A stretch of 64,000 nucleotides of DNA from Bacteroidaceae bacterium (GCA_017619585.1 JAFZSA010000034.1:434001-498000), one strand, 5' to 3'. Shown: positions 8,816 through 17,713, counted from the first letter of the stretch. Translations and numbers: made by a program. Notes: generated by a model from the sequence alone, not told the origin.

Positions 8816-10510
8816 TTACCTAACAACAAGCTTCTTACCGTTTACAATATTGATACCCTTCTGCAACTTGCTGATACGCTGACCAGCCATATTATAAATG
8901 GAAGTCTGGTTGTCGTTGACGTTAACGTTGACGCTTTCAATAGCAGTCTCATCATCAAAGTCACCAACAAACTCCTTAGTGTTATTTGAGGCAACAGAGA
9001 ACTCCCAGCGATAGTCGGGCACACCCATTACATAACCGGCAACGGGATTGCTGCCTGTGCTCTTCACTGACCAATAGGTATTGGCAGCATAGAGGTTCCA
9101 GTTACCACCCGTAGCAGGAGCATTAGTAGCGCGGATAGCATACTTGCCGTTGGTATTCTGCAACAGAATCTGGCTATCCCAGATACGGTTCCAGTCATAA
9201 CCGCAGATGGGAACCAGGTTGTTGTTAGAGGCAAAGGTTCCGTTGCCGCCTGTGTTCTGGTTGGGGTTGGTAAAGTGGTAGTTGGTATTTCCAACAGTAA
9301 ACTCAAAGAAGAAAGAATCTCCATACTCGCCGCCATTGCTGTTACCCACCTTAGCAGTGAATCTTCCAGCATCGCTCTTGGTGCTGGTCAGTGTACCGCT
9401 GGTGGTCACATAGTACTTGGTACCATTGATGGTAGTATAGATATTATAGGCTGTACCAATGTTCAGGGTAGGCAGAGCACGGAAGTAAGGCTTGTTGGGA
9501 CCTTCCTTGTAGTTCTGGTTGATAAGGGCATTTGTCAGAGCCTGCCCCTTGGTATTGTAGCTGGCAGAATTGTCCACGCCTCCGTAGTCCATTACCACGA
9601 TACCAGCAGAACCTGTGTGATTGCTCAGATAGTTGATGACAACAGGGTTCTGTGTCTGTGCATTCTCGCGGTAACCGTCGCTGGTTACAATGCCGAGCCA
9701 TGTCTTAGAGTAACCAGAGGTATGGTTGATGACCCATATCTTGGCATCCTTATTCTCTGTGCAAGAGAACTGCAGCATGCGCTGGATGCTGGCAGTCTTG
9801 ACAGCAGGAGCACCACTGGCAGATACGTTGTAGAAGTCCTGAATATAAACTGGGCACTCATTACCGATACCCTTTAATTTTCCGCCCTTCTGCTGACTGA
9901 AGTCGGAACTGCTGCCCCATCCCGTCAGGAAAGCACCAATGGGATTGGTATCGTATGTATCACGGCAGAGTACAATCAGCTTATGACGTACATCACCCAT
10001 CTTCAACTTGGGGTTGAAGTTGATGGTATGACTGTTGGCAGGGCTGCTGCTCAGTTTACTCTTAACCAAATTGTTCCAGTTTCCGCTTCCGCTGTCGCCC
10101 TCTGATTCATGACGGATAATAACAATAGCCGTCTCTGAAGGATGCTGATCCAGCAAACCGCAAAGTGTGCTGATAGCAGAAGAGAACATCAGGGTGGTGT
10201 TCACATAACCGTGACAGATACGCAGGTCACCGTCATCAACGGCAGGACGGAGGTCAAAGCAGCGGATACCGCTGTTCCACATCTCTGTCAGAGTCTTGCT
10301 CTGCGTGCGTGCAAACTCCTCGCCAATTACGCTGTGCCAGGTAGTAAAGCCATGACCCGTACCGGCATCATGAACACCAGGGATAGACATCTGGCTTACA
10401 AACGTATTGTCGGGCACGTTGCTCATCCAGGAACTGTTCTGTGCAAACAAGTTACTACTTGCCATAGTGCATAAGAATGCCGTGGCAAACAATTTTCTCA
10501 GATTTCTCAT
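8816..10510 (-). CDS. Secreted phosphatidylinositol-specific phospholipase C-like protein
   Basis: 564 residues from the ATG at 10508-10510 (MRNLRKLFATAFLC..., signal peptide ending near LFAQ). The PI-PLC X-domain is recognisable: SIPGVHDAGT with the first catalytic His, RCFDLRP with Asp/Arg, CHGY with the second His, and AIVIIRHESEG. It would cleave phosphatidylinositol or GPI-type anchors by general acid-base catalysis. The middle is a lectin-like/beta region without an assigned family, and the protein ends IYNMAGQRI ... GINIVNGKKLVVR, a Prevotella-type C-terminal sorting tail, so it is probably exported by type IX secretion. A single gene with its own promoter and terminator. Confidence 0.85.
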   Translation of the reverse strand: MRNLRKLFATAFLCTMASSNLFAQNSSWMSNVPDNTFVSQMSIPGVHDAGTGHGFTTWHSVIGEEFARTQSKTLTEMWNSGIRCFDLRPAVDDGDLRICHGYVNTTLMFSSAISTLCGLLDQHPSETAIVIIRHESEGDSGSGNWNNLVKSKLSSSPANSHTINFNPKLKMGDVRHKLIVLCRDTYDTNPIGAFLTGWGSSSDFSQQKGGKLKGIGNECPVYIQDFYNVSASGAPAVKTASIQRMLQFSCTENKDAKIWVINHTSGYSKTWLGIVTSDGYRENAQTQNPVVINYLSNHTGSAGIVVMDYGGVDNSASYNTKGQALTNALINQNYKEGPNKPYFRALPTLNIGTAYNIYTTINGTKYYVTTSGTLTSTKSDAGRFTAKVGNSNGGEYGDSFFFEFTVGNTNYHFTNPNQNTGGNGTFASNNNLVPICGYDWNRIWDSQILLQNTNGKYAIRATNAPATGGNWNLYAANTYWSVKSTGSNPVAGYVMGVPDYRWEFSVASNNTKEFVGDFDDETAIESVNVNVNDNQTSIYNMAGQRISKLQKGINIVNGKKLVVR

Positions 10511-10619
10511 CTTACTGCTCATAGCAGGACGATGAATAGAAGTAAAAATCGCTTCCATTGTTTAGATTAGTTTAAGTTAATAAAAAAGTTCTAATGGCGA
10601 AATGTGTGTTTTCGCGTTG

Positions 10620-10652
10620 CAAATATAAATAATAATGGGAAACGACAACAAA
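10620..10652 (-). promoter_or_regulatory. Promoter of the PLC-like gene
   Basis: On the minus strand TTTG (10649-10652), 21 bases, TATATTTG (10620-10627). It implies a leader of about 100 bases before the ATG at 10510. Confidence 0.65.
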
Positions 10653-10807
10653 AAATAAATGAAAAAAATCAGCCTTTCCATAAAATTATGCTAAAATTAC
10701 AAAAATAATATCATACAAAATTAAATTCTTGATAATTATATACAATAAAAGATTCCATTACCGCTATCCGTTGAAAGTTGAAATCTTTTTTCATTGAACA
10801 TTGAACA
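10653..10807. other. AT-rich spacer
   Basis: Very AT-rich, ending in two short ttgaacattgaacatt units. No gene or convincing structure seen. Confidence 0.5.
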
Positions 10808-10980
10808 TTGAACATTGACGCTGCGCGTCGAGACTGCTACCGTTCGGCAATAACCAAGCGAGCTTGTTATTGCTCTCACTTAATCGCAGCCTTGAACATT
10901 GACGCTGCGCGTCGAGACTGCTACCGTTCGGCAATAACCAAGCGAGCTTGTTATTGCTCTCACTTAATCGCAGCCTTGAA
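10808..10980. repeat. 84-bp tandem repeat, two identical copies plus a stub
   Basis: Copies 10808-10891 and 10892-10975 are identical, followed by ttgaa. Each unit has a small hairpin gacgc-tgc-gcgtc and a longer one gcaataac ... gttattgc with an inner caagc/gcttg stem. The open frame across it only reflects that 84 is divisible by three. The same family occurs at 2634-2708 in reverse. Confidence 0.9.
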
Positions 10981-11173
10981 TATTAAAACTCCGTACGGAA
11001 TGAGAGTCATGTGAAATGAGTTCGGAATTCTGGGCGCCCTCTTCCTTCTTCCCTCATACATCAGTCCTCTTCATTGACACTGCAAAGGTACGACATTGGG
11101 GAAGGGGTTATTACGAACATTCACGAACAATCTGTATCATTTACGAATAAACATGTTCAAAAGGATACCGTTT
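10981..11173. other. Spacer without gene
   Basis: Mixed sequence including a tgcaaaggta-type promoter remnant near 11080. No coding region or repeat recognised. Confidence 0.4.
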
Positions 11174-11395
11174 CTAAGGTTCGCCCAGATATTTTATGAT
11201 AATCGCCACCTGCTTTGAAGTAAAAGTCTTAGAGCGAACCGGCATACCGCACTCCTTCAGCGCAACGGAAAGTTCTCTGTTGCAACGTATCCAGTAGGTA
11301 AGATTGCTTAATGCGCCGCGTGAAGTACTGGCACCGGGGAAATACATGAGGGCAAGTTCCGACTTGCCGTATTGTTGAATCTTGAACATAATCAA
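11174..11395 (-). CDS. DUF4248 domain protein
   Basis: 73 residues. The family pattern is visible: F.IQ.YGKSELALMYFPG at the start, a central LTYWIRCNREL, and the ending TSKQVAIIIKYLGEP. DUF4248 proteins are small Bacteroidales proteins of unknown function, often found near HU-like proteins and amidases in mobile or phage-like regions; none of those neighbours are here, so this may be a leftover. A few alternative Met starts exist (MIMFKIQ). Confidence 0.8.
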   Translation of the reverse strand: MIMFKIQQYGKSELALMYFPGASTSRGALSNLTYWIRCNRELSVALKECGMPVRSKTFTSKQVAIIIKYLGEP

Positions 11396-11766
11396 ATTGA
11401 TTTTGACTGAAAAGTAAGTTAAATAATTTTTTTTCTAAGTTGATTTCTGTTTAGGAGCAAGGGGCAAGTGGTTAGGGGCAAGAGGATAGTTATACCCGTG
11501 AACTTCTTGAACTTCTTGAACTCTTGAACTTCTTGAACTGCCTCTCAACTCTACACTCTCAGAGAGAGCAAGTGAAACTTGCGAAAGTTGAGTAAGTCAT
11601 CCAGAACACCTATCTTGCGTTGTTTCTGCACTGCGGCATTTTAAATAGCCATACTGTTCCCTTTTACACCCCTCTTACTATAGCCCCACCCCCTCTTTAT
11701 AAAGAGAGGGGGGGTGGGGCATATATAGAGAGGGGGTTAAGAAGGAACAGGTAGACATCATTAAAA
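11396..11766. other. Repeat-rich spacer, no gene
   Basis: Contains tandem gaacttcttgaactcttgaa units (about 11499-11540) and a GC-rich hairpin near 11681-11722 (ccccaccccctctt / aagagagggggggtgggg) related to the palindromes seen in other gene borders. Confidence 0.6.
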
Positions 11767-11836
11767 ACATGCCTGCCACTCCTCTCACGAGGGGATGGCA
11801 GGCATAACAACATTCAAATTACCTTAAAACTTTATC
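11767..11836 (-). terminator. Terminator of the 262-residue protein; first copy of a duplicated 3' module
   Basis: Minus strand: atgcctgcca ... tggcaggcat, an outer stem of 10 pairs with inner ccctc/gaggag pairing, then gttttt. The stem plus the adjoining ccttaaaactttatctt block recurs at 14679-14742 almost unchanged. Confidence 0.75.
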
Positions 11837-11841
11837 TTGAT

Positions 11842-12630
11842 TTATTCCCTGAAGTTACTCAGGAGGGAAGAGAGAGGCTCTGGAATGTCATAACGAATCC
11901 ATGTTTCCTTTATCCTTCCCGTCTTTGCCTCCTTGTATTCCAATGTCATCTTGGTAGGACTTATAAAGTCAACTTTGTGCTCTATGCCAGCCTCCACAAA
12001 CTCATTGTCCGACTTCCACTGTAGGGGTCTAAGATAAGAGCGTCCTCCCTGCTCTATGTTGTACAGACTTCCCATAAACGAGAGACAATCCTTCTCGCCA
12101 TAGATTTTATAAGTGTCTTTACCTGGGAGAGACGGTTCACCAGGGAGGTCAAGCGCCTGCATGGCAGCCAGCTTCCATGTTCCCAACAGTTTCTCTTTCT
12201 TCTTATGATTAGTGGCAACAGCAGAATATCGACTCAGGAATTCATCGCCATTGGCCTTCTTCCAAGTCTCGTTAATCCATATTCCCGCAGGAAAGTCGTA
12301 GAACCCTCTTGAGGCATTGAACCATGTTACCATGAAGCTCTCCGAGTCAATTTCTTTCAATTTAACGCAGAAAGGATCGTCAGGATTGGGGGCAGCCTCA
12401 TAACGCCATGTAAATTGTGTGAAAGCACTTTCCTGGTTAGCACCTACCCATAGGATTAGGACTTTGTCACCGGAACAGCTTCTGTAAGTATGCGTAGGTA
12501 AATCAGACAGCGTACGCCCCTGCGCCTCTATAGACATAAGTCTGTATAAACCACGCTCAGGATACAAAGACTGTGCAAATGCTGCAACGCTCATAAGCGC
12601 TGACATAGTGAATAGAATAACTTTTTTCAT
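11842..12630 (-). CDS. Secreted protein of unknown function, possibly lipocalin-like
   Basis: 262 residues. Signal peptide MKKVILFTMSALMSVAAFAQ is clear. The repeated theme of two halves, each with a WK or WR and a following run of alternating beta residues (FTWRYEA..., GTWKLAAMQ..., ETWIRYDIPE), recalls DUF4488/lipocalin-like Bacteroides proteins, but I cannot assign the family firmly. Probably periplasmic or surface. A TATATTTG -7 element lies on the minus strand at 12668-12675, about 38 bases upstream of the ATG. Stands alone with its own terminator. Confidence 0.7.
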   Translation of the reverse strand: MKKVILFTMSALMSVAAFAQSLYPERGLYRLMSIEAQGRTLSDLPTHTYRSCSGDKVLILWVGANQESAFTQFTWRYEAAPNPDDPFCVKLKEIDSESFMVTWFNASRGFYDFPAGIWINETWKKANGDEFLSRYSAVATNHKKKEKLLGTWKLAAMQALDLPGEPSLPGKDTYKIYGEKDCLSFMGSLYNIEQGGRSYLRPLQWKSDNEFVEAGIEHKVDFISPTKMTLEYKEAKTGRIKETWIRYDIPEPLSSLLSNFRE

Positions 12631-12675
12631 TTTTAGGTTACTTAATTGTTTTTGGTTTTTAGTCCCACAAATATA

Positions 12676-13143
12676 CTACTTTCTTATTTTACCATCCTAA
12701 TAGAAAGGTGAAAAAAAACAACAAACCCGTAAAAATTTAACAATCGTTCACAGAAAGCAATGCCGTCGCACACAACGAAGCAGTTAGTGGGTAAAGGAAG
12801 AAAAAAGTCTTTGATGAGAGCAAAAGCTAAAAGATATACCTGAACTGAGCAGAAGCACGATGATTACTAACACTCGTAATAGATATATGATGGCTAAACA
12901 TATACCTACCCTCTTCATTGGCAAAAATCGGGGTTCAACGCATAAAGAGGAACATCTCAAATCATTTGACATTATTTGAATGTTATCGACAAATCAAGAG
13001 CAGTCTTTATAAACCGCTCTTTTTGTTTAACCAAGAAAAACATATTCCGTAGTTAGGGAATTTTTCTCCCTCGTTAGGCAGAAAAATGGATTAGAGATTA
13101 GAGAACAGATAGCCTTCTTACGGAAAAATATTTACGTAAAAAG
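12676..13143. other. Long spacer with an orphan terminator and a possible 39-codon frame
   Basis: A plus-strand hairpin agagc ... gctct followed by TTTTTG at about 12996-13025 looks like a terminator without a recognisable gene before it. An ATG frame at 12860-12979 (39 residues) ends just upstream and could be the remnant of that gene; I do not recognise the product. A 62-codon frame on the other strand overlaps it. Confidence 0.35.
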
Positions 13144-13335
13144 ATGGAATTCTACGGCAGAGAAATTGAAATTCGCTAATTATAGTGTCTTGACCATCGT
13201 GACACTGTTGCTGAGATTAAACGCAACCCCAAGAAATATGATTCCAAACTACTTGCCGAAAAATTCGAACATATCAAGAAGCATCTGAAAGGCTATAAGG
13301 TCAGTCTTATCGGACTATCTATGAACGACATGTAG
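13144..13335 (+). pseudogene. Remnant of an AAA ATPase gene (internally deleted)
   Basis: Starts ATG with MEFYGREIEIR, the usual N-terminus of Bacteroidales AAA ATPases of the 'MxFYxRExE' type, then meets two in-frame stops (13177 and 13183). The same frame continues as EIKRNPKKYDSKLLAEKF and GYKVSLIGLSMNDM before a stop at 13333-13335, matching the C-terminal end of such proteins (restriction-like tail). The P-loop and central domains are missing, so this is a deletion derivative of one gene. The intact ATPase downstream is of a different subtype. Confidence 0.75.
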
Positions 13336-13407
13336 AACAAGTTCAAGAAAACTTAAACTCTGCACGTGATTTTCAATTGCTATTTGCATGTTATTTTAAT
13401 AAAAAAA

Positions 13408-13471
13408 TGCACTGCTATAGTGCAATATTTCGAAAATCGTGCACTACTTTAGTGCAATTTGTCTATATTTG
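13408..13471 (+). promoter_or_regulatory. Twin palindromes and -7 element before the ATPase
   Basis: TGCACT-N5-AGTGCA occurs at 13408-13424 and 13440-13456, centres 32 bases apart (three helical turns). TATATTTG follows at 13464-13471. The second palindrome covers the expected -33 position, so a bound protein would block transcription. Confidence 0.7.
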
Positions 13472-13496
13472 CAGCGAAAATTAAACAATATAGCAT

Positions 13497-14669
13497 ATGA
13501 ATACATCACTAACTGAGTTTATGGAAGGCCAGTTGAGACAGTCAACATCAACCTTTCATCGTTATATGTTCAATAAAATAAGTTGGAATTCTCGCATGTT
13601 TGGTCTTGTTGGGCCTCGTGGTGTCGGAAAATCAACTATTGTACTTCAGTACATAAAAGAGAACAGGGAATCCAAGAAGATGTTTTACATAAGTGCCGAT
13701 CATCTGTACTTCTCTTCGCATACTTTGGTTGATACCATAGACGAGTTTGTAAAGGAGGGGGGCGAACAGATATTCATAGACGAAATCCACAAGTATGAAA
13801 ACTGGTCAAGGGAACTGAAACAAATATACGATTCACACCCAGACTTAAAGGTAGGTTTTACAGGTTCTTCTGTACTTGACATTTATAAAGGCCAAGCTGA
13901 TTTAAGCCGTCGTGCACCTGTTTTTGTGATGCAAGGATTGTCGTTCAGAGAATATCTGCAGCTTTTCCATCAAGCGGAAGTCCCTGTTTACACATTAAAC
14001 GAAATAATTAGCCAAAAGGCTCGTATTGAAGCCATCAGTCATCCGCTTCCACTATTTCATGAATATCTAAAAAAAGGATACTATCCATTTTCTGGCGAGA
14101 TTGATTTTGAAATAATGCTTCGCCAGGTGATAAACCAGACAATGGAAGTTGATATCCCACAATTTGCCAATATGAATGCCTCAACAGGTAGAAAACTAAA
14201 GAAACTATTGTCCGTCATAGCCAAAAGTGTACCTTTTAAACCCGTTATGGAATCATTAGCCACGGTTATAGGCGTAAGCCGGAACGTCTTGCCAGACTAT
14301 TTCCTTTATATGGAACAAGCGGGGATGATAGGTCAACTCCGTGATGACACAGGTGGTATTAGAGGAGTCGGAAAAGTTGAGAAGGTATATCTGGATAATA
14401 CAACCTTAGCCTATCTATTAGGAAACGATTCTACGGATACAGGCAACATCCGAGAAACGTTCTTCTATAACCAGATGAGAGTTACCAAGGATGTCATCAG
14501 TTCCAGGATCAGTGATTTCGAGATAGAAGGTAAAACATTCGAGGTTGGAGGGAAAAAGAAGGGGAAAAAGCAAATCTCAGAAGCAAAAGAAGGTTATGTG
14601 GTTAAAGACGATATAGAATATGGTTCAGGCAACATTATTCCCCTATGGGCTTTTGGACTTACATATTAG
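13497..14669 (+). CDS. ATP-binding protein, AAA_14/DUF4143 type
   Basis: 390 residues. P-loop GPRGVGKST near residues 39-47, Walker B-like EQIFIDEIHKYENW near 90, sensor-like GFTGSSVLD near 120, then a winged-helix/DUF4143 C-terminus (VEKVYLDNTTLAYLLG, ETFFYNQMR, and a degenerate nuclease-like FEVGGKKKGKKQ). Such proteins are common and often multicopy in Bacteroidales and have no established role; some resemble toxin or defence ATPases. The tail GSGNIIPLWAFGLTY is typical. The strong twin palindrome in the promoter suggests tight control, perhaps by a regulator elsewhere. Confidence 0.85.
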   Translation: MNTSLTEFMEGQLRQSTSTFHRYMFNKISWNSRMFGLVGPRGVGKSTIVLQYIKENRESKKMFYISADHLYFSSHTLVDTIDEFVKEGGEQIFIDEIHKYENWSRELKQIYDSHPDLKVGFTGSSVLDIYKGQADLSRRAPVFVMQGLSFREYLQLFHQAEVPVYTLNEIISQKARIEAISHPLPLFHEYLKKGYYPFSGEIDFEIMLRQVINQTMEVDIPQFANMNASTGRKLKKLLSVIAKSVPFKPVMESLATVIGVSRNVLPDYFLYMEQAGMIGQLRDDTGGIRGVGKVEKVYLDNTTLAYLLGNDSTDTGNIRETFFYNQMRVTKDVISSRISDFEIEGKTFEVGGKKKGKKQISEAKEGYVVKDDIEYGSGNIIPLWAFGLTY

Positions 14670-14678
14670 CAAAACCAA

Positions 14679-14742
14679 GCCTGCCACTCCTCTCACAAGG
14701 GGATGGCAGGCATAACAACTATTTACCTTAAAACTTTATCTT
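14679..14742. repeat. Second copy of the duplicated 3' module (hairpin plus ccttaaaactttatctt)
   Basis: gcctgcca ... tggcaggc stem then ataacaac and ttaccttaaaactttatctt, a direct repeat of 11771-11836. Here it lies between the ATPase and the peptide-export operon, which converge, so it may act as terminator for one or both. Confidence 0.7.
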
Positions 14743-14861
14743 AGTGAATTCATAATCCTAATTTTATCTATCAGACGCTTGTATGCTACTATATGTCCAG
14801 CAATCCCAATCATATGACAGTTTGCTAGCAGCAAAGCCTCTTCACCCAATCTATTCAACAT
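14736..14861 (-). CDS. Possible small protein after the TolC-like gene
   Basis: 41-codon ATG frame starting 40 bases after the TolC stop, reading MLNRLGEEALLLANCHM... and ending ...RIMNSLR. Moderately hydrophobic centre with one Cys. No Gly-Gly leader, no recognised family and no clear ribosome site. Its stop lies inside the duplicated 3' module. May be chance. Confidence 0.2.
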   Translation of the reverse strand: MLNRLGEEALLLANCHMIGIAGHIVAYKRLIDKIRIMNSLR

Positions 14862-14901
14862 GCAACAAGCAAAAGAAAAGATAACAACACATCACAACAC
14901 T

Positions 14902-16347
14902 CTATTTAGGAGATAAAGGACATCCCTTTTCAAAATCGTAGAGCGTCATGCGTCTGATTTCATAGTAATTTACCCAATAATCCCGCATGGCATTGTAATA
15001 GTCTGCCAACGCTATTTTTTGTTGGATGAGAGCTTCACACACCTTGGAGAAAGGATTACGTCCTAACTTATATGACTCAAGTGCTTCTTTATAGAACATC
15101 TGTGACAATTCATATGTCTCAGCGCAGCTTCTCACCTTACGTTGGTTGATTGTCATATATGACACTCTGCTCAGTATCTCATCTGTAACGTTATCCGCAG
15201 CTTTTTTCTCATTTATAATGTCAAGTTCTATATTTTCTCTAATTTGGGAAAGTTGCGCCTTTCTGCGGCCAAAATCCGCTAAAGGAATGGACACATTAAT
15301 CAAAGCTGACTGCTCGTTCAAAAGGCCTTTATATACGCCCCTGAAATTATCAGCAACCTGATGCCATCCCACATTTACACTAAGGCTTGCCTCCAAGAAA
15401 CGTTGAGTTTTTGCTTGTGCCTCTGCCTGCTCATTTTGTATCTTTGATCTTTTGCAATTAAGGATTAGGGAAGAATTTTCCAATGCCAAATTTTGCGCTT
15501 TGTCTAATGGGACATCGATATCACGTACATTCGTGGGAACCTCAAAATGGAACAAGGTAGTGTCTGTCAATTGTAAAAATTTGGCAAAAGACAACTTCTC
15601 CGACTCAATCTTTGAATCTAGTTCAATTATCTCTGACTCTGATCTATTACGTTCTATCTTCAATTCATACAGATCGCTATTACTAATTCCACCTAACATA
15701 CTTCTATATACACCCGTTTGATACAAAGAATCACAGGTTAGGAACTTCATTCGGGCTTGTTTCCTTTGTTCCGACAAAATTACAATAGAAAAATACCTAT
15801 TTATTGTCTCTATGGCAATCTCCTCTAGTCCCGAAACCGTCTCTTTCTGGCTTAGACTTAGATTTAGTTTCTCAAGTTTCCTATTCCATTTATACGGATT
15901 AAATCCTACTATATTCTGATTGTAACCAACCCTCAAAGGTACTGAAGTAAACTGACTGGTTTCATTTTGTAATGTTCTGTAATATCGCAAATCTGATTCC
16001 ATATAAACATATCCGCCCAAGAAACCAACATCCTGTTTAAGCATAACATTGGTCGCTGAATACAGGGACTGTTGGGCTCTATACACTGTACGGTCATCAT
16101 CGTATGAATAACGCTCAACTACATCGCTACTATACCGCATAGGTATTGAGGTCAGCTTTATCTCTGGTAGAAGATTCGCCCTATAATACTTATAAGCGAG
16201 TTCCGCATTCACTCTCTTATGTTTAATATACGACGCATCTAACGACTGATTCTTTGCAATGGTTATCATCTCCTGCAAGTTTTGCGAATAACACAAACTA
16301 CTTGCAGAAAAAAAGACAGCCGTAATTAGAGCCTTATATGTATTCAT
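14902..16347 (-). CDS. TolC-family outer membrane channel of the peptide exporter
   Basis: 481 residues with a signal peptide (MNTYKALITAVFFSASSLCYSQ). Two long coiled-coil/helical repeats of the outer membrane efflux family, with the beta-strand blocks around GYNQNIVGFNPYKW and LNVGWHQVADNFRG (first and second repeats), length typical of 450-500. It forms the outer membrane duct that takes substrate from the ABC-HlyD complex. The ATG overlaps the stop of the HlyD gene by one base, a sign of translational coupling; it is the last recognisable gene of the operon. Confidence 0.9.
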   Translation of the reverse strand: MNTYKALITAVFFSASSLCYSQNLQEMITIAKNQSLDASYIKHKRVNAELAYKYYRANLLPEIKLTSIPMRYSSDVVERYSYDDDRTVYRAQQSLYSATNVMLKQDVGFLGGYVYMESDLRYYRTLQNETSQFTSVPLRVGYNQNIVGFNPYKWNRKLEKLNLSLSQKETVSGLEEIAIETINRYFSIVILSEQRKQARMKFLTCDSLYQTGVYRSMLGGISNSDLYELKIERNRSESEIIELDSKIESEKLSFAKFLQLTDTTLFHFEVPTNVRDIDVPLDKAQNLALENSSLILNCKRSKIQNEQAEAQAKTQRFLEASLSVNVGWHQVADNFRGVYKGLLNEQSALINVSIPLADFGRRKAQLSQIRENIELDIINEKKAADNVTDEILSRVSYMTINQRKVRSCAETYELSQMFYKEALESYKLGRNPFSKVCEALIQQKIALADYYNAMRDYWVNYYEIRRMTLYDFEKGCPLSPK

Positions 16348-17687
16348 TATTCTGCGGTGTTAAGTGTTTCTTGCGATTTCATCAATCGTCTTACCGGCTG
16401 TATGAACAAATCTGCCAAACGTCTGTTTTCCACAACAATTTGCGAAGTACCGGATAATTGTAATGTCTCTGGTAGTCGTCTATGGAAGATAGTAACAAGT
16501 CCCTCAGGGAAATCAACATCCACCATGTAAACACCTTCTGAGGTCGGAATCTTAGATATGAATGCTACCTTTCCAACCAAATTCCCAAAATCCTCATCTG
16601 GGAAATTGTTTACTTTCACGATAACCTTTTGGCCAACTTTTATTCTACCCATACCTGTTGGAGGGACAAGAGCCTTACCAATCGGCCTCATCATCTTGTC
16701 AGGAACAATAATAAATATAGCCTCTCCAACATTGACTGTCTGGTTTTTATTCCAAAAACTTGTATAATTCAGAATGCCGTCAATAGGACTTCTCAGAATA
16801 TAGATTTGCTCCCATTTAACAATACTTCCTCGCAACTGACGTAATGCACTATTACAATTTTGCTCATGATTATTAATTGCTTCATCATGCTGATGCTCCA
16901 GATCCAAAAGGTTTTCCTTTTCATTAATCCGCTGCATTCTAAACTGTTCATCAGCAACATCTCGGCTAATAGGACCTTGCTTGCTCTGATAATACGTTAA
17001 AGAAGCTCGTTCATACTCCTCGTCAGATATCATATTATTCGCATGGAGCAAGGAGTCACGCTTGAATATCTCATAGGCAATAGCTTCCTGCTCTATATTT
17101 ATTACATGCAGATTCTTTTCTTTGCTTTCAAGTTTTGCTCTGGAGTCTATGCGCTCCTTCGCCACTTCTATCTTTTGTGGAAGATATTTTTTTTCTTTTA
17201 CACGGATTTTATCTATCAGGCTAGTCTTAAATGACAGATATTCATTTTGCATGCCCCCTAATATCAATTCCCGTCCAGACATCCATTGGACCATTTGTTT
17301 ATCAGTTATTTTTTCTGCCAGAAACTGATTCACCATATCCTCCAACGCCAGTACATCTTTGTAATCTGCATCGCTTTCAATTACGCCCAATAATTCTCCA
17401 ACGTGAACGGAATCTTCATTCTGCTTCAAGATTTCTACAATCTTCCCGCTGGTTTTTGACATAATATTAACAGGAGGCGTAGAGTTCGTTATTACTATTG
17501 GCGCATCTATAGCATCTGGGCAACGGAAAAAGAAACTACCGACTAACAACAATAGTATAATGAAAGCTATTACAGTAATTCCATATCGCTCTATTGCAGG
17601 TGGTACGCGACCCATTATTTCCTGCACCTCTTCCGATCGCAGATTGATTTCCTCTTCCTCCACTTTTTCTATTTTTTCCTTACTCAT
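16347..17687 (-). CDS. HlyD-family periplasmic adaptor of the peptide exporter
   Basis: 446 residues. A cytoplasmic acidic N-terminus, one membrane segment (about residues 35-52), the lipoyl-like half GKIVEILKQNEDSVHVGELLGVIES, a long coiled coil (about 110-270), the second lipoyl half ILRSPIDGILNYTSFWNKNQTVNVGE, and a beta-barrel domain with GMGRIKVGQKVIVKVNNFP. It links the inner membrane ABC protein to the TolC-like channel. It lies 26 bases after the ABC gene. Confidence 0.9.
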   Translation of the reverse strand: MSKEKIEKVEEEEINLRSEEVQEIMGRVPPAIERYGITVIAFIILLLLVGSFFFRCPDAIDAPIVITNSTPPVNIMSKTSGKIVEILKQNEDSVHVGELLGVIESDADYKDVLALEDMVNQFLAEKITDKQMVQWMSGRELILGGMQNEYLSFKTSLIDKIRVKEKKYLPQKIEVAKERIDSRAKLESKEKNLHVINIEQEAIAYEIFKRDSLLHANNMISDEEYERASLTYYQSKQGPISRDVADEQFRMQRINEKENLLDLEHQHDEAINNHEQNCNSALRQLRGSIVKWEQIYILRSPIDGILNYTSFWNKNQTVNVGEAIFIIVPDKMMRPIGKALVPPTGMGRIKVGQKVIVKVNNFPDEDFGNLVGKVAFISKIPTSEGVYMVDVDFPEGLVTIFHRRLPETLQLSGTSQIVVENRRLADLFIQPVRRLMKSQETLNTAE

Positions 17688-17713
17688 CTGTATGGCATTT
17701 ATCGTCTGTCAAC

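Noticed and set aside
10808..11014. 68-codon frame with two identical 28-residue repeats
   Set aside because: The repeat arises because the 84-bp tandem unit is divisible by three; there is no start context, and the DNA is a structured repeat found elsewhere in the other orientation.
12784..12972. 62-codon minus-strand frame with a hydrophobic stretch
   Set aside because: No promoter, no family, and it overlaps a plus-strand frame followed by a terminator; kept as spacer.
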